Below are positions 54,619-63,305 of a stretch of 64,000 bases of DNA, one piece after another. Every line of letters starts with the position of its first letter. Position 1 is the first letter of the stretch. Source of the stretch: Lewinellaceae bacterium (lineage in GTDB: Bacteria; Bacteroidota; Bacteroidia; Chitinophagales; Saprospiraceae); assembly GCA_020636355.1 (NCBI GenBank), contig JACJYB010000001.1:62001-126000 (forward strand), read 5' to 3'. The notes beneath the pieces are model-generated. The model was not told the origin of the DNA, ran no database searches, and saw only the letters and a list, made by a program, of their open reading frames with translations. Made by a program: the position numbers and the translations under genes.

Positions 54619-55737
54619 ATGAGTACGTTCAAATATGTTCTCCAGAAGGAATTTCAGCAGATCCGGCGCAATCCGACCATTGTGCGGATGATGCTGGCCG
54701 TACCGATCATTCAGTTGATCGTTTTGCCATTCGCCGCGGACTATGAAATCAAACAACTGAATCTGGCTGTGGTGGATCAGGACCATTCCAGCTACAGCCG
54801 GGAACTCATCGGGCAAATGACCGCTTCAGGATACTTCCAACTAGCCAATTATTCTTCGAATTTCAATGAAGCCATGGGAGCTGTTGAGCGCAATGAGGCC
54901 GATTTGATCCTTGAAATTCCTGCCCATTTTGAACGGGATCTGGTCCGGGAGGACGGGGCTACGTTGGCGCTGCACGCCAATGCCATCAATCAGGTTAAGG
55001 GCGGTCTAAGTCAACTCTATGCCGGCCAGATCATCCGGCGTTTCAACAATCAGATTCGTTCCGAATGGGTCCAATGGCCACGCTACAGTCCGGTGGAGAT
55101 GGTGAAGATCGAGCCGCAGCTTTGGTTTAATCCACATATCAACTACCATCTGTTTATGGTTCCCGGAATCCTGGCGGTGCTGATCACCATGGTGGGTAGT
55201 TTTCTGGCCTCTATGAATATTGTCCAGGAAAAGGAAGCAGGTACCATTGAGCAGATCAATGTGACGCCGATAAAAAAATACCAGTTTTTGTTGGGTAAGA
55301 TGATCCCTTTTTGGGTGATGGGGATGTTTTCGCTCACGTTAGGATTGGTCATCGCCTATGTGGTTTATGGCATCGTCTCGGTCGGCCCGCTGTGGGTAAT
55401 CTATGCGTTCTCGGCCTTCTACCTGGCGGCCATCCTGGGGATAGGTTTGTTGATCTCCACCTTCGCGGACAATCAGCAGCAAGCCACTTTTGTATCTTTT
55501 TTCTTTGTGATGATCTTCATCCTGATGAGCGGGTTATACACTCCGGTGGAAAGCATGCCGGACTGGGCAAAAGTGATTGCCTATGCCAATCCGGTGACCT
55601 ATATGATCCAGGTGGTCCGCGGCGTGATGATCAAAGGAGCCGGATTTATGGATATCCTTCCTTTCGTAGGCATCATCGGTGCATTCGGGATCTTTTTTAA
55701 TGCACTGGCGGTATGGCGTTATCGAAAGACGGTGTAG
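54619..55737 (+). CDS. ABC-2 type permease 2 (YbhR-like)
   Basis: The 372-residue protein has the same architecture as its neighbour: N-terminal helix (RMMLAVPIIQLIVLPFAA), periplasmic domain, five helices and the coupling motif MNIVQEKEAGTIEQINVTP. It starts 9 bp after permease 1 and closes the operon. The two permeases are distinct in sequence, so the channel is a heterodimer to match the heterodimeric ATPases. The gap after it is unremarkable. Confidence 0.93.
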   Translation: MSTFKYVLQKEFQQIRRNPTIVRMMLAVPIIQLIVLPFAADYEIKQLNLAVVDQDHSSYSRELIGQMTASGYFQLANYSSNFNEAMGAVERNEADLILEIPAHFERDLVREDGATLALHANAINQVKGGLSQLYAGQIIRRFNNQIRSEWVQWPRYSPVEMVKIEPQLWFNPHINYHLFMVPGILAVLITMVGSFLASMNIVQEKEAGTIEQINVTPIKKYQFLLGKMIPFWVMGMFSLTLGLVIAYVVYGIVSVGPLWVIYAFSAFYLAAILGIGLLISTFADNQQQATFVSFFFVMIFILMSGLYTPVESMPDWAKVIAYANPVTYMIQVVRGVMIKGAGFMDILPFVGIIGAFGIFFNALAVWRYRKTV

Positions 55738-55889
55738 TTGGAGGGCGCTCGAGATGAATTCGGAGAACTGGCTAGCCTTTGGAGTTTTCTACTTAATGCT
55801 ACTTCCGGGTAAAATTCAGCCTGTTACAACCTTATTATTGCAGCCCATTTTATGGATTAATTGCTACATTTAATGGAGCACTATTATTA

Positions 55890-56240
55890 ATGCATCCACT
55901 TATTTACATACCATCGATTGTATTTGTTGTCGTCCTGATCCTGCAATTACCGTTGGTTTCCTGGCAAATAGCAGGCTTATGCCGCCCCTATGCGTTCATT
56001 GCTTCGGATGGTCAATTTGAATTCTTCGGGATGACGTGTAAAGGAAAAGGAATCCAAATGAAGGAAGTGAATTATTCGGCTTATAATGTAAAAGTGAATG
56101 ATGCACGCCTGCAGTTGTTTCGGAAGTCAAAAATAAACCCATTAAAATTGGGTTGTGGGGTGAGTATTTGTTTCACGCCAGATGGAAATATCCCTAGACT
56201 GCATTTAAATTGGAAGGGAAGTAAATATAAAATGTCATAG
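55890..56240 (+). CDS. small membrane protein of unknown function
   Basis: The 116-residue protein has one N-terminal transmembrane helix (YIPSIVFVVVLILQLPLVSW) and a basic, beta-like tail (FIASDGQFEFFGMTCKGKG). It resembles no family I can name. It sits 37 bp before a frameshifted secreted-protein gene, and may be co-transcribed with it. Confidence 0.5.
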   Translation: MHPLIYIPSIVFVVVLILQLPLVSWQIAGLCRPYAFIASDGQFEFFGMTCKGKGIQMKEVNYSAYNVKVNDARLQLFRKSKINPLKLGCGVSICFTPDGNIPRLHLNWKGSKYKMS

Positions 56241-56277
56241 ATAGCACAGGGTTTAATCTGTTGATAATTAGTCGATT

Positions 56278-56920
56278 ATGGTGGATTCACTCGTTTTATT
56301 ATTAATAACTTTTGGACTTTCTGCTAATCAAGATACGACGAAATTTTATTTGTTTAATGATACGGCATTTCAGGAGACCAAATATGGATATTCAGTGGAA
56401 GATTATCGTTTTGGTCAAAATTTCCTTTTTAACAAAGAGAAACAAATCGGAACGCAAATACCATTGAGCGACTCGGGTGGAAAATGGGTCGTTGGAGATC
56501 TGGTTGATGAAGTTTGGGAATGCACCGGTGACGAAGTGACTACATCTTTAGGAACTCCCGGAGTAATCTATCAAAAAAAGAAATTTCTGTTCAAGCCTTT
56601 GGAGGTGGATTGGACACATCCATTACGTATTATGTTTTAGGCAAGGTGCCGGATTACATCTATAATTACAACCCGCACATCTATTTCTTTTTAATCAGGC
56701 ATCTTAATCCGCATGAATTCCTTGATCCGGATTATTTGGATTTTCCGTTTGTTCTGGAAGTATACCGGTATATAGGAAGTGAAAAGATGGTTTTCGGGAG
56801 GTAGATTCCATTGAAAGGATCCCGCAGGCGGGCTTCAGGATGCCCGACCTTTCGACATTCAGGATGCTATCCTATCCGGAATTCAGAAAAGAGCTGGATA
56901 GGGATCCGGAGAAAGAATAG
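56278..56920 (+). pseudogene. secreted protein gene, unknown function, interrupted by two one-base deletions
   Basis: The frame starts at ATG 56278 with a signal-like segment (LVLLLITFGLSANQ). It breaks twice: adding one T in the TTT run at 56598-56600 restores KPFGGGLDTSITYYVLGKVP, and adding one A in the AAAA run at 56782-56785 restores DGFREVDSIERIPQAGFRMP to a stop at 56920. The repaired product is 214 residues with no internal stop. The family is not recognised. Either it is a decayed gene or the assembly lost bases in homopolymers, the same pattern as in the neighbouring serine hydrolase gene. Confidence 0.65.
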
Positions 56921-56991
56921 TCCAGCTTGTAAACCTGGAATAAGTCTTTACCGCTGAAAAACCGCATTATTTGTAGCTTTAACCATAACCA

Positions 56992-58507
56992 ATGATTATG
57001 CGAAAGAATGTGTTGATACCCTTGGGATTTGTTGCCCTCGGGTTAATAGCGGTGGCTTGTGGCCATCAGGACTCCACGTTGGGTAGTGCTTCGGATATGG
57101 CAACCGAAGAAGAACTGATCGCGCGCGCCGATTCCTTTGAGATGAATACGCCTTATGAACCGGTACCGGAAATGCACTGTCCCACCACATCTCCGGCTTT
57201 GCCAAAATCCTGTGTTCAGCCGTCTTCATTACCGGCTTGGATGCCGACTTTGCCGCAGAAAACATCGGATACTTCAGTGCGCCTTACAAATACCGGAAAG
57301 AGGTCATCAAGCGGGTTATCGACGAAGAAAAGAAAGAAGTGCGGCTTACGCTCCCGACGGTACCGTACGTGTTGCCCGGTATTATGGGGATCAGGGTTGT
57401 GTGACTTTGCCGGAAGGCGTGGATTCCGTGTATTTCCGGCCGGTCGCTATCCAGAAGAATTTGCCCGATGCCGCGACCACCCCTTGGCCGATGGGAGACC
57501 TGGTTCCCGATGCCCCTGGCCAACGGAAGTGAAATTGGAAAAAGTAGAAGCCGCTCTGGACGCCGCCTTTGCAAACCCGAAGGGCATGACTGCGGCATTT
57601 GTAGTGACCTGGAAGGGCCGCCTGTTAGGTGAGCGGTACCGCGATGGCATCACCATGCATACGCCGTTGGAGAGCTGGTCGATGGGTAAGAGTCTGACGG
57701 CCACCTTGCTGGGGACGCTCATGCAGAAAGGGTCTATACCCTGGATCAGCCGGCACCCATACCGGAATGGCAGGAGCCGGAGATCCTCGTCAGGAAATTC
57801 GCATTAAAGATATTTTGCATATGTCTTCCGGGTTGCGCTTTCGGGCTCCTCAGGACCCGGATTACGATGAGTCATTGGGCTATCCGGACCATCTGTATGT
57901 CTATACCGATGCCGGTAACTCCTTTCATTGGGCAGCAACCCGCCCGCAGGAGTGGCCACCAAACACCATCGGCCGTTACCGGAACTCCGATCCGGTTTTG
58001 ATCAATTACCTGGTACGGCTGGGTGTGGAGAACAACCTGCATGAGGACTACCTGAGTTATCCCCAGCGGGCATTGTTTGACAAAGTTGGCGTGCGTGATA
58101 TGATCATGGAGACGGATCCAACCGGCAATTTCCTCTTGCAGGGCTATGAATTTGCCAGTGGCCGCGATTGGGCCCGTCTGGGTAATCTTTATCTCCAGGA
58201 CGGCGTCTGGAATGGAGAACGCATCCTGCCAGAAGGCTATACGGCCTTTGTCAGCACCCTGGCTCCCGCCTGGAAAGCCGATCGACGCCCCATCTACGGA
58301 GGATTCTTCTGGATCAATGGCGACGGAGGGTTTCCGATACCTAAGGATGCTTATTTTATGGCTGGCGCCGGCGGCCAGTACACCATCATCATCCCTTCAC
58401 ACGACCTGGTGGTCGTACGTCTCGGACATTACAAAGGTGCCCCGGAAGGAGGAGAAGATCTGAATAAAGCATTAGCCTTGCTGATGGAAGCGGTGCCGGG
58501 AAAATAG
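56992..58507 (+). pseudogene. class C beta-lactamase-like serine hydrolase gene, interrupted by five one-base deletions
   Basis: A lipoprotein signal (LGLIAVACGHQ) begins a coherent serine hydrolase that needs five +1 repairs, at about 57168-57169, 57353-57355, 57513-57516, 57730-57732 and 57777-57780. The repaired frame has 506 residues and no stop. It carries SMGK (Ser-x-x-Lys, nucleophile), YRNSD (Tyr-x-Asn) and GAGGQYT (the third motif). The DQGCVTLPEGVDSVYF segment before the catalytic domain is typical of the Bacteroidota subgroup. Family members act on D-peptides or esters at the cell surface. As written the gene is broken; the last 741 bp form a long intact frame, which would be surprising in an old pseudogene. 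Confidence 0.85.
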
Positions 58508-58523
58508 CTAATTAATTTTGGAT

Positions 58524-58611
58524 TTTGAAGGTTGAAGGTTGAATGTCAGGTTAAATCCAGGGGGAATGGCAAGCTGATGGACTTTCAAAAGTTGGATGTT
58601 GAAGGTTGCCA
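58524..58611 (+). repeat. 7-bp periodic arrays GTTGAAG/GTTGAAT after the serine hydrolase
   Basis: From 58524 TTTTGAAG is followed by GTTGAAG and GTTGAAT (58531-58544), and a second set GTTGGAT, GTTGAAG, GTTGCCA lies at 58591-58611. The first set begins 17 bp after the serine hydrolase stop. The sequence is also open in the frame of the next gene but does not look coding. Confidence 0.6.
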
Positions 58612-58666
58612 TGATTTCTTTTATTTTTATTGCAATGCCATAGTTTCTAAAAATACAGATTTTACC

Positions 58667-60028
58667 ATGAATCCGTTCTACATCAACCGCCGCGCCTTCC
58701 TTAAGACTTCATCCGCTTCGTTGGCCGTATCCATGCTGGGCCTTTCCGGACTGGATGCCCTTTTTCCGGAGAAGAATTACCGGGTGGGATTGATCGGTGC
58801 GGGCTGGTATGGGAAAAGCGATCTGTGTCGCCTGATCCAGGTATCACCGGTCGAAGTGGTAGCCATCTGCGATGCCGACCAGCACATGCTGGACGGAGCC
58901 ATTGAATTGATCAGTCAGCGACAAATTTCACATAAAAAGCCGGTGGGTTACCGCGATTATCGCAAAATGCTGGCTGAACAGGAATTGGATATTGTCCTGA
59001 TCGGTACGCCAGACCACTGGCATGCCCTGACTGCCATTGCCGCGATGAAAGCCGGAGCACATGTGTACGTACAAAAACCAATCAGTGTCGACGTCCTGGA
59101 AGGTGAAGCCATGGTCGCTGCGGCCCGCAAATACAAACGGACGGTGCAGGTAGGGTTACAACGGCGTAGTACCCCTCACCTGGTAGATGCCAAAGCAAAA
59201 ATTGTTGATGCCGGCATGTTGGGCAAGATTTCGCACGTCGAACTGTGCTGTTACTACCATATGCGTTCAAACGACAATCCTCCGGTGCAGCCGGTGCCTG
59301 ACTTTTTTGATTACGAAACCTGGACCGGTCCGGCTCCGATGCGACCTTTCCTGGGGTTGCCCCATCGTGGTTGGCGCACCTACATAGAATACGGCAATGG
59401 CATCGTCGGCGACATGTGTGTCCATATGTTTGATGCCACCCGCTGGTTGCTGGGTCTGGGCTGGCCGGACCGCGTACGATCTACCGGAGGTATCTACGTT
59501 CAGAAAGGAGGGAAGTCGACCATCTCCGATACCCAGACGGCCTGGTTTGAGTATCCGGAGCTAACCTGTGTATGGACGCACCGTACCTGGGGCACTCCGG
59601 CCGATCCAGATTATCCCTGGGCCTTCAAGATCTACGGCGAAAAGGGAACGTTGATGGGAGATACGATTAAATACGATTTTGTTCCGGTAGGGCGTGATCA
59701 GAAACCTGTGCGTCAGGATGTGCTTTACGAACGAGAGCAATTTCCGGAAGACTTGACCGAAAAGGACATCGAACTGCATGCCGCACCGGCAACCCGGGGA
59801 CAGATGATCAACTTCCTGGGCGCTATTGCGGATGGAAGCCGGCCGGTTGCAGACATTGAAGAAGGGCACATCTCTTCCGCCAGCTGCATCCTGGCTAATG
59901 TATCCATGGATCTGGGCGGACGCACCCTGGCATACGATCCTGTGGCCAAAACCATCCCCGGCGATGCCGAAGCGACGGAGCGACTGGCCAGGAAATATAG
60001 GGAAGGGTGGGAGAGACCCGCGTTTTAA
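58667..60028 (+). CDS. Tat-exported Gfo/Idh/MocA-family oxidoreductase
   Basis: From ATG 58667 the protein has 453 residues. The head INRRAFLKTSSASLAVSMLG is a twin-arginine signal, so the folded enzyme with its cofactor is exported. The Rossmann domain has VGLIGAGWYGKSDL (GxGxxG-like), VVAICDADQHML, and the EKP-type catalytic segment HVYVQKPISVD (QKP). The C-terminal GFO/IDH domain contains HVELCCYYHMRSNDNPPV, NGIVGDMCVHMFDATRWLLG and WTHRTWGTP. The family oxidises or reduces sugars and related alcohols with NAD(P). The longer frame upstream runs through repeat sequence and is rejected. The substrate is unknown. Confidence 0.9.
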   Translation: MNPFYINRRAFLKTSSASLAVSMLGLSGLDALFPEKNYRVGLIGAGWYGKSDLCRLIQVSPVEVVAICDADQHMLDGAIELISQRQISHKKPVGYRDYRKMLAEQELDIVLIGTPDHWHALTAIAAMKAGAHVYVQKPISVDVLEGEAMVAAARKYKRTVQVGLQRRSTPHLVDAKAKIVDAGMLGKISHVELCCYYHMRSNDNPPVQPVPDFFDYETWTGPAPMRPFLGLPHRGWRTYIEYGNGIVGDMCVHMFDATRWLLGLGWPDRVRSTGGIYVQKGGKSTISDTQTAWFEYPELTCVWTHRTWGTPADPDYPWAFKIYGEKGTLMGDTIKYDFVPVGRDQKPVRQDVLYEREQFPEDLTEKDIELHAAPATRGQMINFLGAIADGSRPVADIEEGHISSASCILANVSMDLGGRTLAYDPVAKTIPGDAEATERLARKYREGWERPAF

Positions 60029-60030
60029 AT

Positions 60031-60058
60031 GTTAAATGTTGAATGTTGAATGTTGAAT
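60031..60058 (+). repeat. 7-bp periodic array GTTAAAT-(GTTGAAT)3
   Basis: GTTAAAT followed by three exact GTTGAAT heptamers lies 2 bp after the oxidoreductase stop codon. The array is on the coding strand of the gene it follows. Confidence 0.75.
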
Positions 60059-60104
60059 GTGGGGGTTAAAATGATGAATTGAAAAAAATATAATGTATAA
60101 ATAA

Positions 60105-61025
60105 ATGAATTTAAGGATATTGTGTCTGATTTTGGGTCTTCTAACGGCTTCGCTGACGTTTGCCCAGGAAATAACGGGAACGGCTACCAACCTGGTTGCC
60201 CATGCGGCAGTGCTTACACCTGTATCCCAGGAGTATACCTTCACGGAAGGTCCGGCGGTGGACCGAAAAGGTGATGTTTATTTTACCGATCAACCTAATG
60301 ACCGTATCCTGAAATGGAGCAAGAAGCGCGGACTGGAAGTGTGGATGCAGCCCTCAGGAAGGGCCAATGGCCTTTATTTTGACGATCAGGGCAATCTTCT
60401 GGCTTGTGCCGATGCGCACAACCAACTCTGGAAAATTGATCCCCAAAAACAGGTGACGGTATTGATCGAACGATTTGAGGGGAAATTGCTCAATGGTCCG
60501 AATGACCTCTGGATTGATCCCCGGGGAGGTATATACTTTACCGATCCCTTTTACAAACGGGACTATTGGGACCATAGTGAAAAAGAGATCGAACAAGAGC
60601 GGCTTTATTATCTTCCGCCAGGTGCAAAAGCTCCATTGATCATGGATGCCGGATACGAGCGTCCTAACGGACTGATTGGTACACCGGATGGAAAAAAACT
60701 TTATGTAACCGATGCAAATGGTGGCAAGACCTATGTCTATGATATTGGGGAAGACGGTGCTCTGATGAACCGGCGATTATTTGTTCCGATGCGCTCCGAT
60801 GGAATGACCATAGACGATCAGGGCAACATATATCTTACGGGTGACGGCGTGACCGTATTTAATCCGGCCGGCGAACAGATCCTGCACATCAGCGTGCCGG
60901 AACAATGGACGGCTAATGTCACTTTTGGTGGGAAAAAGGAAAAAACGCTTTTTATCACTGCTATGAAGTCTCTGTACACCTTAAAGATGAATGTCCATGG
61001 CGTGCGTTGGAATACAGGACACTAG
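60105..61025 (+). CDS. SMP-30/gluconolactonase-family lactonase
   Basis: The 306-residue protein has a signal peptide (LILGLLTASLTFAQ) and a six-bladed propeller of the SMP-30 class. The metal ligands fit FTEGPAVD (Glu), LNGPNDLWID (Asn) and RSDGMTIDDQG (Asp). It hydrolyses sugar lactones, and together with the exported Gfo/Idh/MocA oxidoreductase just upstream it could open the lactone made by that enzyme in the periplasm. The stop codon TAG is also the first three bases of a 7-bp repeat array. Confidence 0.92.
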   Translation: MNLRILCLILGLLTASLTFAQEITGTATNLVAHAAVLTPVSQEYTFTEGPAVDRKGDVYFTDQPNDRILKWSKKRGLEVWMQPSGRANGLYFDDQGNLLACADAHNQLWKIDPQKQVTVLIERFEGKLLNGPNDLWIDPRGGIYFTDPFYKRDYWDHSEKEIEQERLYYLPPGAKAPLIMDAGYERPNGLIGTPDGKKLYVTDANGGKTYVYDIGEDGALMNRRLFVPMRSDGMTIDDQGNIYLTGDGVTVFNPAGEQILHISVPEQWTANVTFGGKKEKTLFITAMKSLYTLKMNVHGVRWNTGH

Positions 61026-61078
61026 ACACTAGAAAAACCAGACAATAGACTTTAGACCCAAGACACTTAACGTCAGAA
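61023..61078 (+). repeat. 7-bp periodic array of NNNAGAC type
   Basis: Consecutive heptamers TAGACAC, TAGAAAA, ACCAGAC, AATAGAC, TTTAGAC, CCAAGAC, ACTTAAC and GTCAGAA run without a break. Four share the ending AGAC while the first three bases vary. The first TAG is the stop codon of the lactonase. Confidence 0.75.
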
Positions 61079-61163
61079 GCGGTAAGTTAGCTATGGGAGG
61101 GGATATGTTTACAGGAACGGTTTTACCTGGGAGCAAGTCTCTTAAATTCAATGAGATCTGTCG

Positions 61164-62108
61164 ATGACTTGTAAATTCAAGTGGTATTTATTCCTCTGTC
61201 TGCTTCCTCTGGTCCATTGCTCTAAGGAAAAACAAGAGGCGGAGGCCGCAATTCAAATGCAAACTCTGGTCCGGGAAATCAGTGCTTATACGAAAACACA
61301 AAAGCCAGGTTTTCTAATCATTCCGCAGAATGGTTTGGAATTGGCATTTGCAGATCTGGACCCACACAGTGCACTAGACTTAAGCTATGTCCTGGCGGTC
61401 GATGGGTTTGGCGTGGAAGAATTGCATTACGATGGTAAACTGAATCCGGATCCTGAAAGAATAACCGCCGCTCAGCAACTGGGGCAATTCAAGCCAGTGC
61501 TGGTTGCTGAGTTAATCAATGATCCTGCGACCTACAGCGCTGCTGTACAAATCAATCAACAAAATGGTTTTTTGTCTTTCATCCGAACTGCAGATAATCA
61601 TGATTATTTAAAGATCCCCTCCCAAATCGAAGGGGAGAACACCCGCGATATTGAGCAGTTGGATGATGCCCAAAATTATCTGTACATCATCAGTACGGAT
61701 GCGTTTGCTACCAAAGATGCTTTGCTGGATGCTGTCTCCCAAACCAATTACGATGTATTGCTGATTGACTTGTTCTTTGAAGAAGAGCAACTGACTGCCA
61801 GCGATTTGGCCGGGATCCGGCGAAAAGCAAACGGAGGAAAGCGGTTGGTCATCGCGTACGTGAATATCGGAGCAGCGGAAAATTACCGGTACTATTGGCT
61901 GTCCGATTGGAAACGTGGCAATCCGGAATGGTTAAAGAAAAATTATCCTGGCTATCCGGATGAAATCTATGTAGTGTATTGGAATCAGGAATGGAAGGAT
62001 ATCCTGTTTGGCGATGGAAATGCGTACCTGGATCGGATCATTGCTGCCGGCTTTGACGGGGCCTACCTGGACAATGTGGAAGCGTATTATTTTCTTTACC
62101 ACAAATAG
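61164..62108 (+). CDS. GH114-like (TM1410-type) secreted glycosidase
   Basis: The 314-residue lipoprotein (LPLVHCSKEK) resembles the TM1410/GH114 endo-alpha-1,4-polygalactosaminidase-like superfamily. Conserved segments are RLVIAYVNIGAAENYRYYW, EIYVVYWNQEWKDIL and the C-terminal GFDGAYLDNVEAYYFL, where Asp and Glu residues lie at the barrel mouth. An N-terminal half with AELINDPATYSAAV and QIEGENTRDIEQLDD is present. Members cleave alpha-linked galactosaminoglycans or are mis-annotated as cysteinyl-tRNA-synthetase-like. The substrate here is unknown. It is followed by the large repeat field. Confidence 0.8.
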   Translation: MTCKFKWYLFLCLLPLVHCSKEKQEAEAAIQMQTLVREISAYTKTQKPGFLIIPQNGLELAFADLDPHSALDLSYVLAVDGFGVEELHYDGKLNPDPERITAAQQLGQFKPVLVAELINDPATYSAAVQINQQNGFLSFIRTADNHDYLKIPSQIEGENTRDIEQLDDAQNYLYIISTDAFATKDALLDAVSQTNYDVLLIDLFFEEEQLTASDLAGIRRKANGGKRLVIAYVNIGAAENYRYYWLSDWKRGNPEWLKKNYPGYPDEIYVVYWNQEWKDILFGDGNAYLDRIIAAGFDGAYLDNVEAYYFLYHK

Positions 62109-62149
62109 TTAAAGCCTGCTTATCGGTAAACGCTTTACGCCGTTCACTG

Positions 62150-63260
62150 TAACATCCCAACACTAAGAAACCATGACTCTCCTCCGGGGAGGGACTTTTA
62201 CATTTCAGATTTTTGGATTTCAGATTTCAGATTTATGGAGCTAATACCTATTGATATCCAGATACCATGACACCATAAAACCATACCACCCGAACACCTG
62301 TACACCCAACACCCAAACACCAAACACCCAAACACCTAACATCAAACATCGATACCGCGTATTACCCACCCCTGGATCCCCTCCGAGGAGGGGACTTTCA
62401 GATCATGCTTAGGAGAAGACTTTAGATTTCAGATTATTTGATTTCAGAATTATGGAGCTAATACCTATTGATACCCAGATACCATGACACCATAAAACCA
62501 TACCACCCGAACACCTTTACACCAAACACCAAACACCTAACACCTAACATCAAACACCGTAACCATCAAACATCGATACCGCGTATTACCCACCCCTGGA
62601 TCCCCTCCATGGAGGGGACTTTCAGATCATGCTTAGGAGAAGACTTTAGATTTCAGATTATTTGATTTCAGATTTATGGAGCTAATACCTATTGATACCC
62701 AGATACCATGACACCATAAAATCAGACCAGCCTAACACCTAACATGACTCCCCGAAACCGTGCAACTGTGCAACTATGATCCATTGATACCCAGCATTAC
62801 CCACCCCTGGATCCCCTCCAAGAGGGGACTTTTAGATCATGCTTAGGGGAAGACTTTAGATTTCAGATTATTTGATTTCAGATTTCAGATTTATGGAGCT
62901 AATACCTATTGATACCCAGATACCATGCCACCATAAAACCATACCACCCGAACACCAAACACCAAACACCAAACACCCAACACCAAACACCAAACACCCA
63001 ACACCCAACATCAAACACCTAACATCAAACACCGATACCGCGTATTACCCACCCCTGGATCCCCTCCGAGTAGGGGACTTTCAGATTTCAGATTTTTGGA
63101 TTTCAGATTTCAGAATTATGGAGTGAATACCTATTGATACCCAGATACCATGACACCATAAAACCATACCACCCGAACACCTTTACACCAAACACCAAAC
63201 ACCTAACATCAAACATCATGACTCCCCGACACCGTTACACCAAACACCCTACCTCCCCCA
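62150..63260. repeat. field of about five 217-225-bp tandem repeats with inner palindrome and heptamer tracts
   Basis: The marker GGAGCTAATACCTATTGATA, or a close variant, occurs at 62237, 62454, 62678, 62895 and 63120, giving spacings of 217, 224, 217 and 225 bp. Each unit carries a TTTCAGA-type tract, an AACACC/CACCAAA-type tract and, in four cases, a palindrome such as CCCCTCCGAGGAGGGG with a variable centre (GAGG-, ATGG-, AAG-, GAGT-type). The CAC-rich tracts differ most in length between units. No gene, cas gene, transposase or integrase lies inside. ORFs that cross it read low-complexity repeats and are not proteins. Confidence 0.85.
62953..63029 (+). repeat. eleven-unit CAYCNAA heptamer array
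   Basis: Eleven uninterrupted 7-mers, CACCAAA x3, CACCCAA, CACCAAA x2, CACCCAA x2, CATCAAA, CACCTAA, CATCAAA, fit CAYCNAA at every position. This is the clearest example of 7-bp periodicity in the window and lies within the fourth long repeat unit. Confidence 0.85.
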
Positions 63261-63305
63261 TTAACTTTTAATCTTCGTAAGACGTTATTATTGCGCAAAG
63301 ATCAG

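Noticed and set aside
62468..63126. Short ORFs reading Asn-Thr-Lys-His-Pro repeats in the repeat field
   Set aside because: They are translations of the CACCAAA heptamer tracts; the period of 7 changes frame each unit and no start or domain supports a protein.
62150..63260. Possible CRISPR array
   Set aside because: Units are about 220 bp, nearly identical throughout and without unique spacers; no cas genes are nearby.
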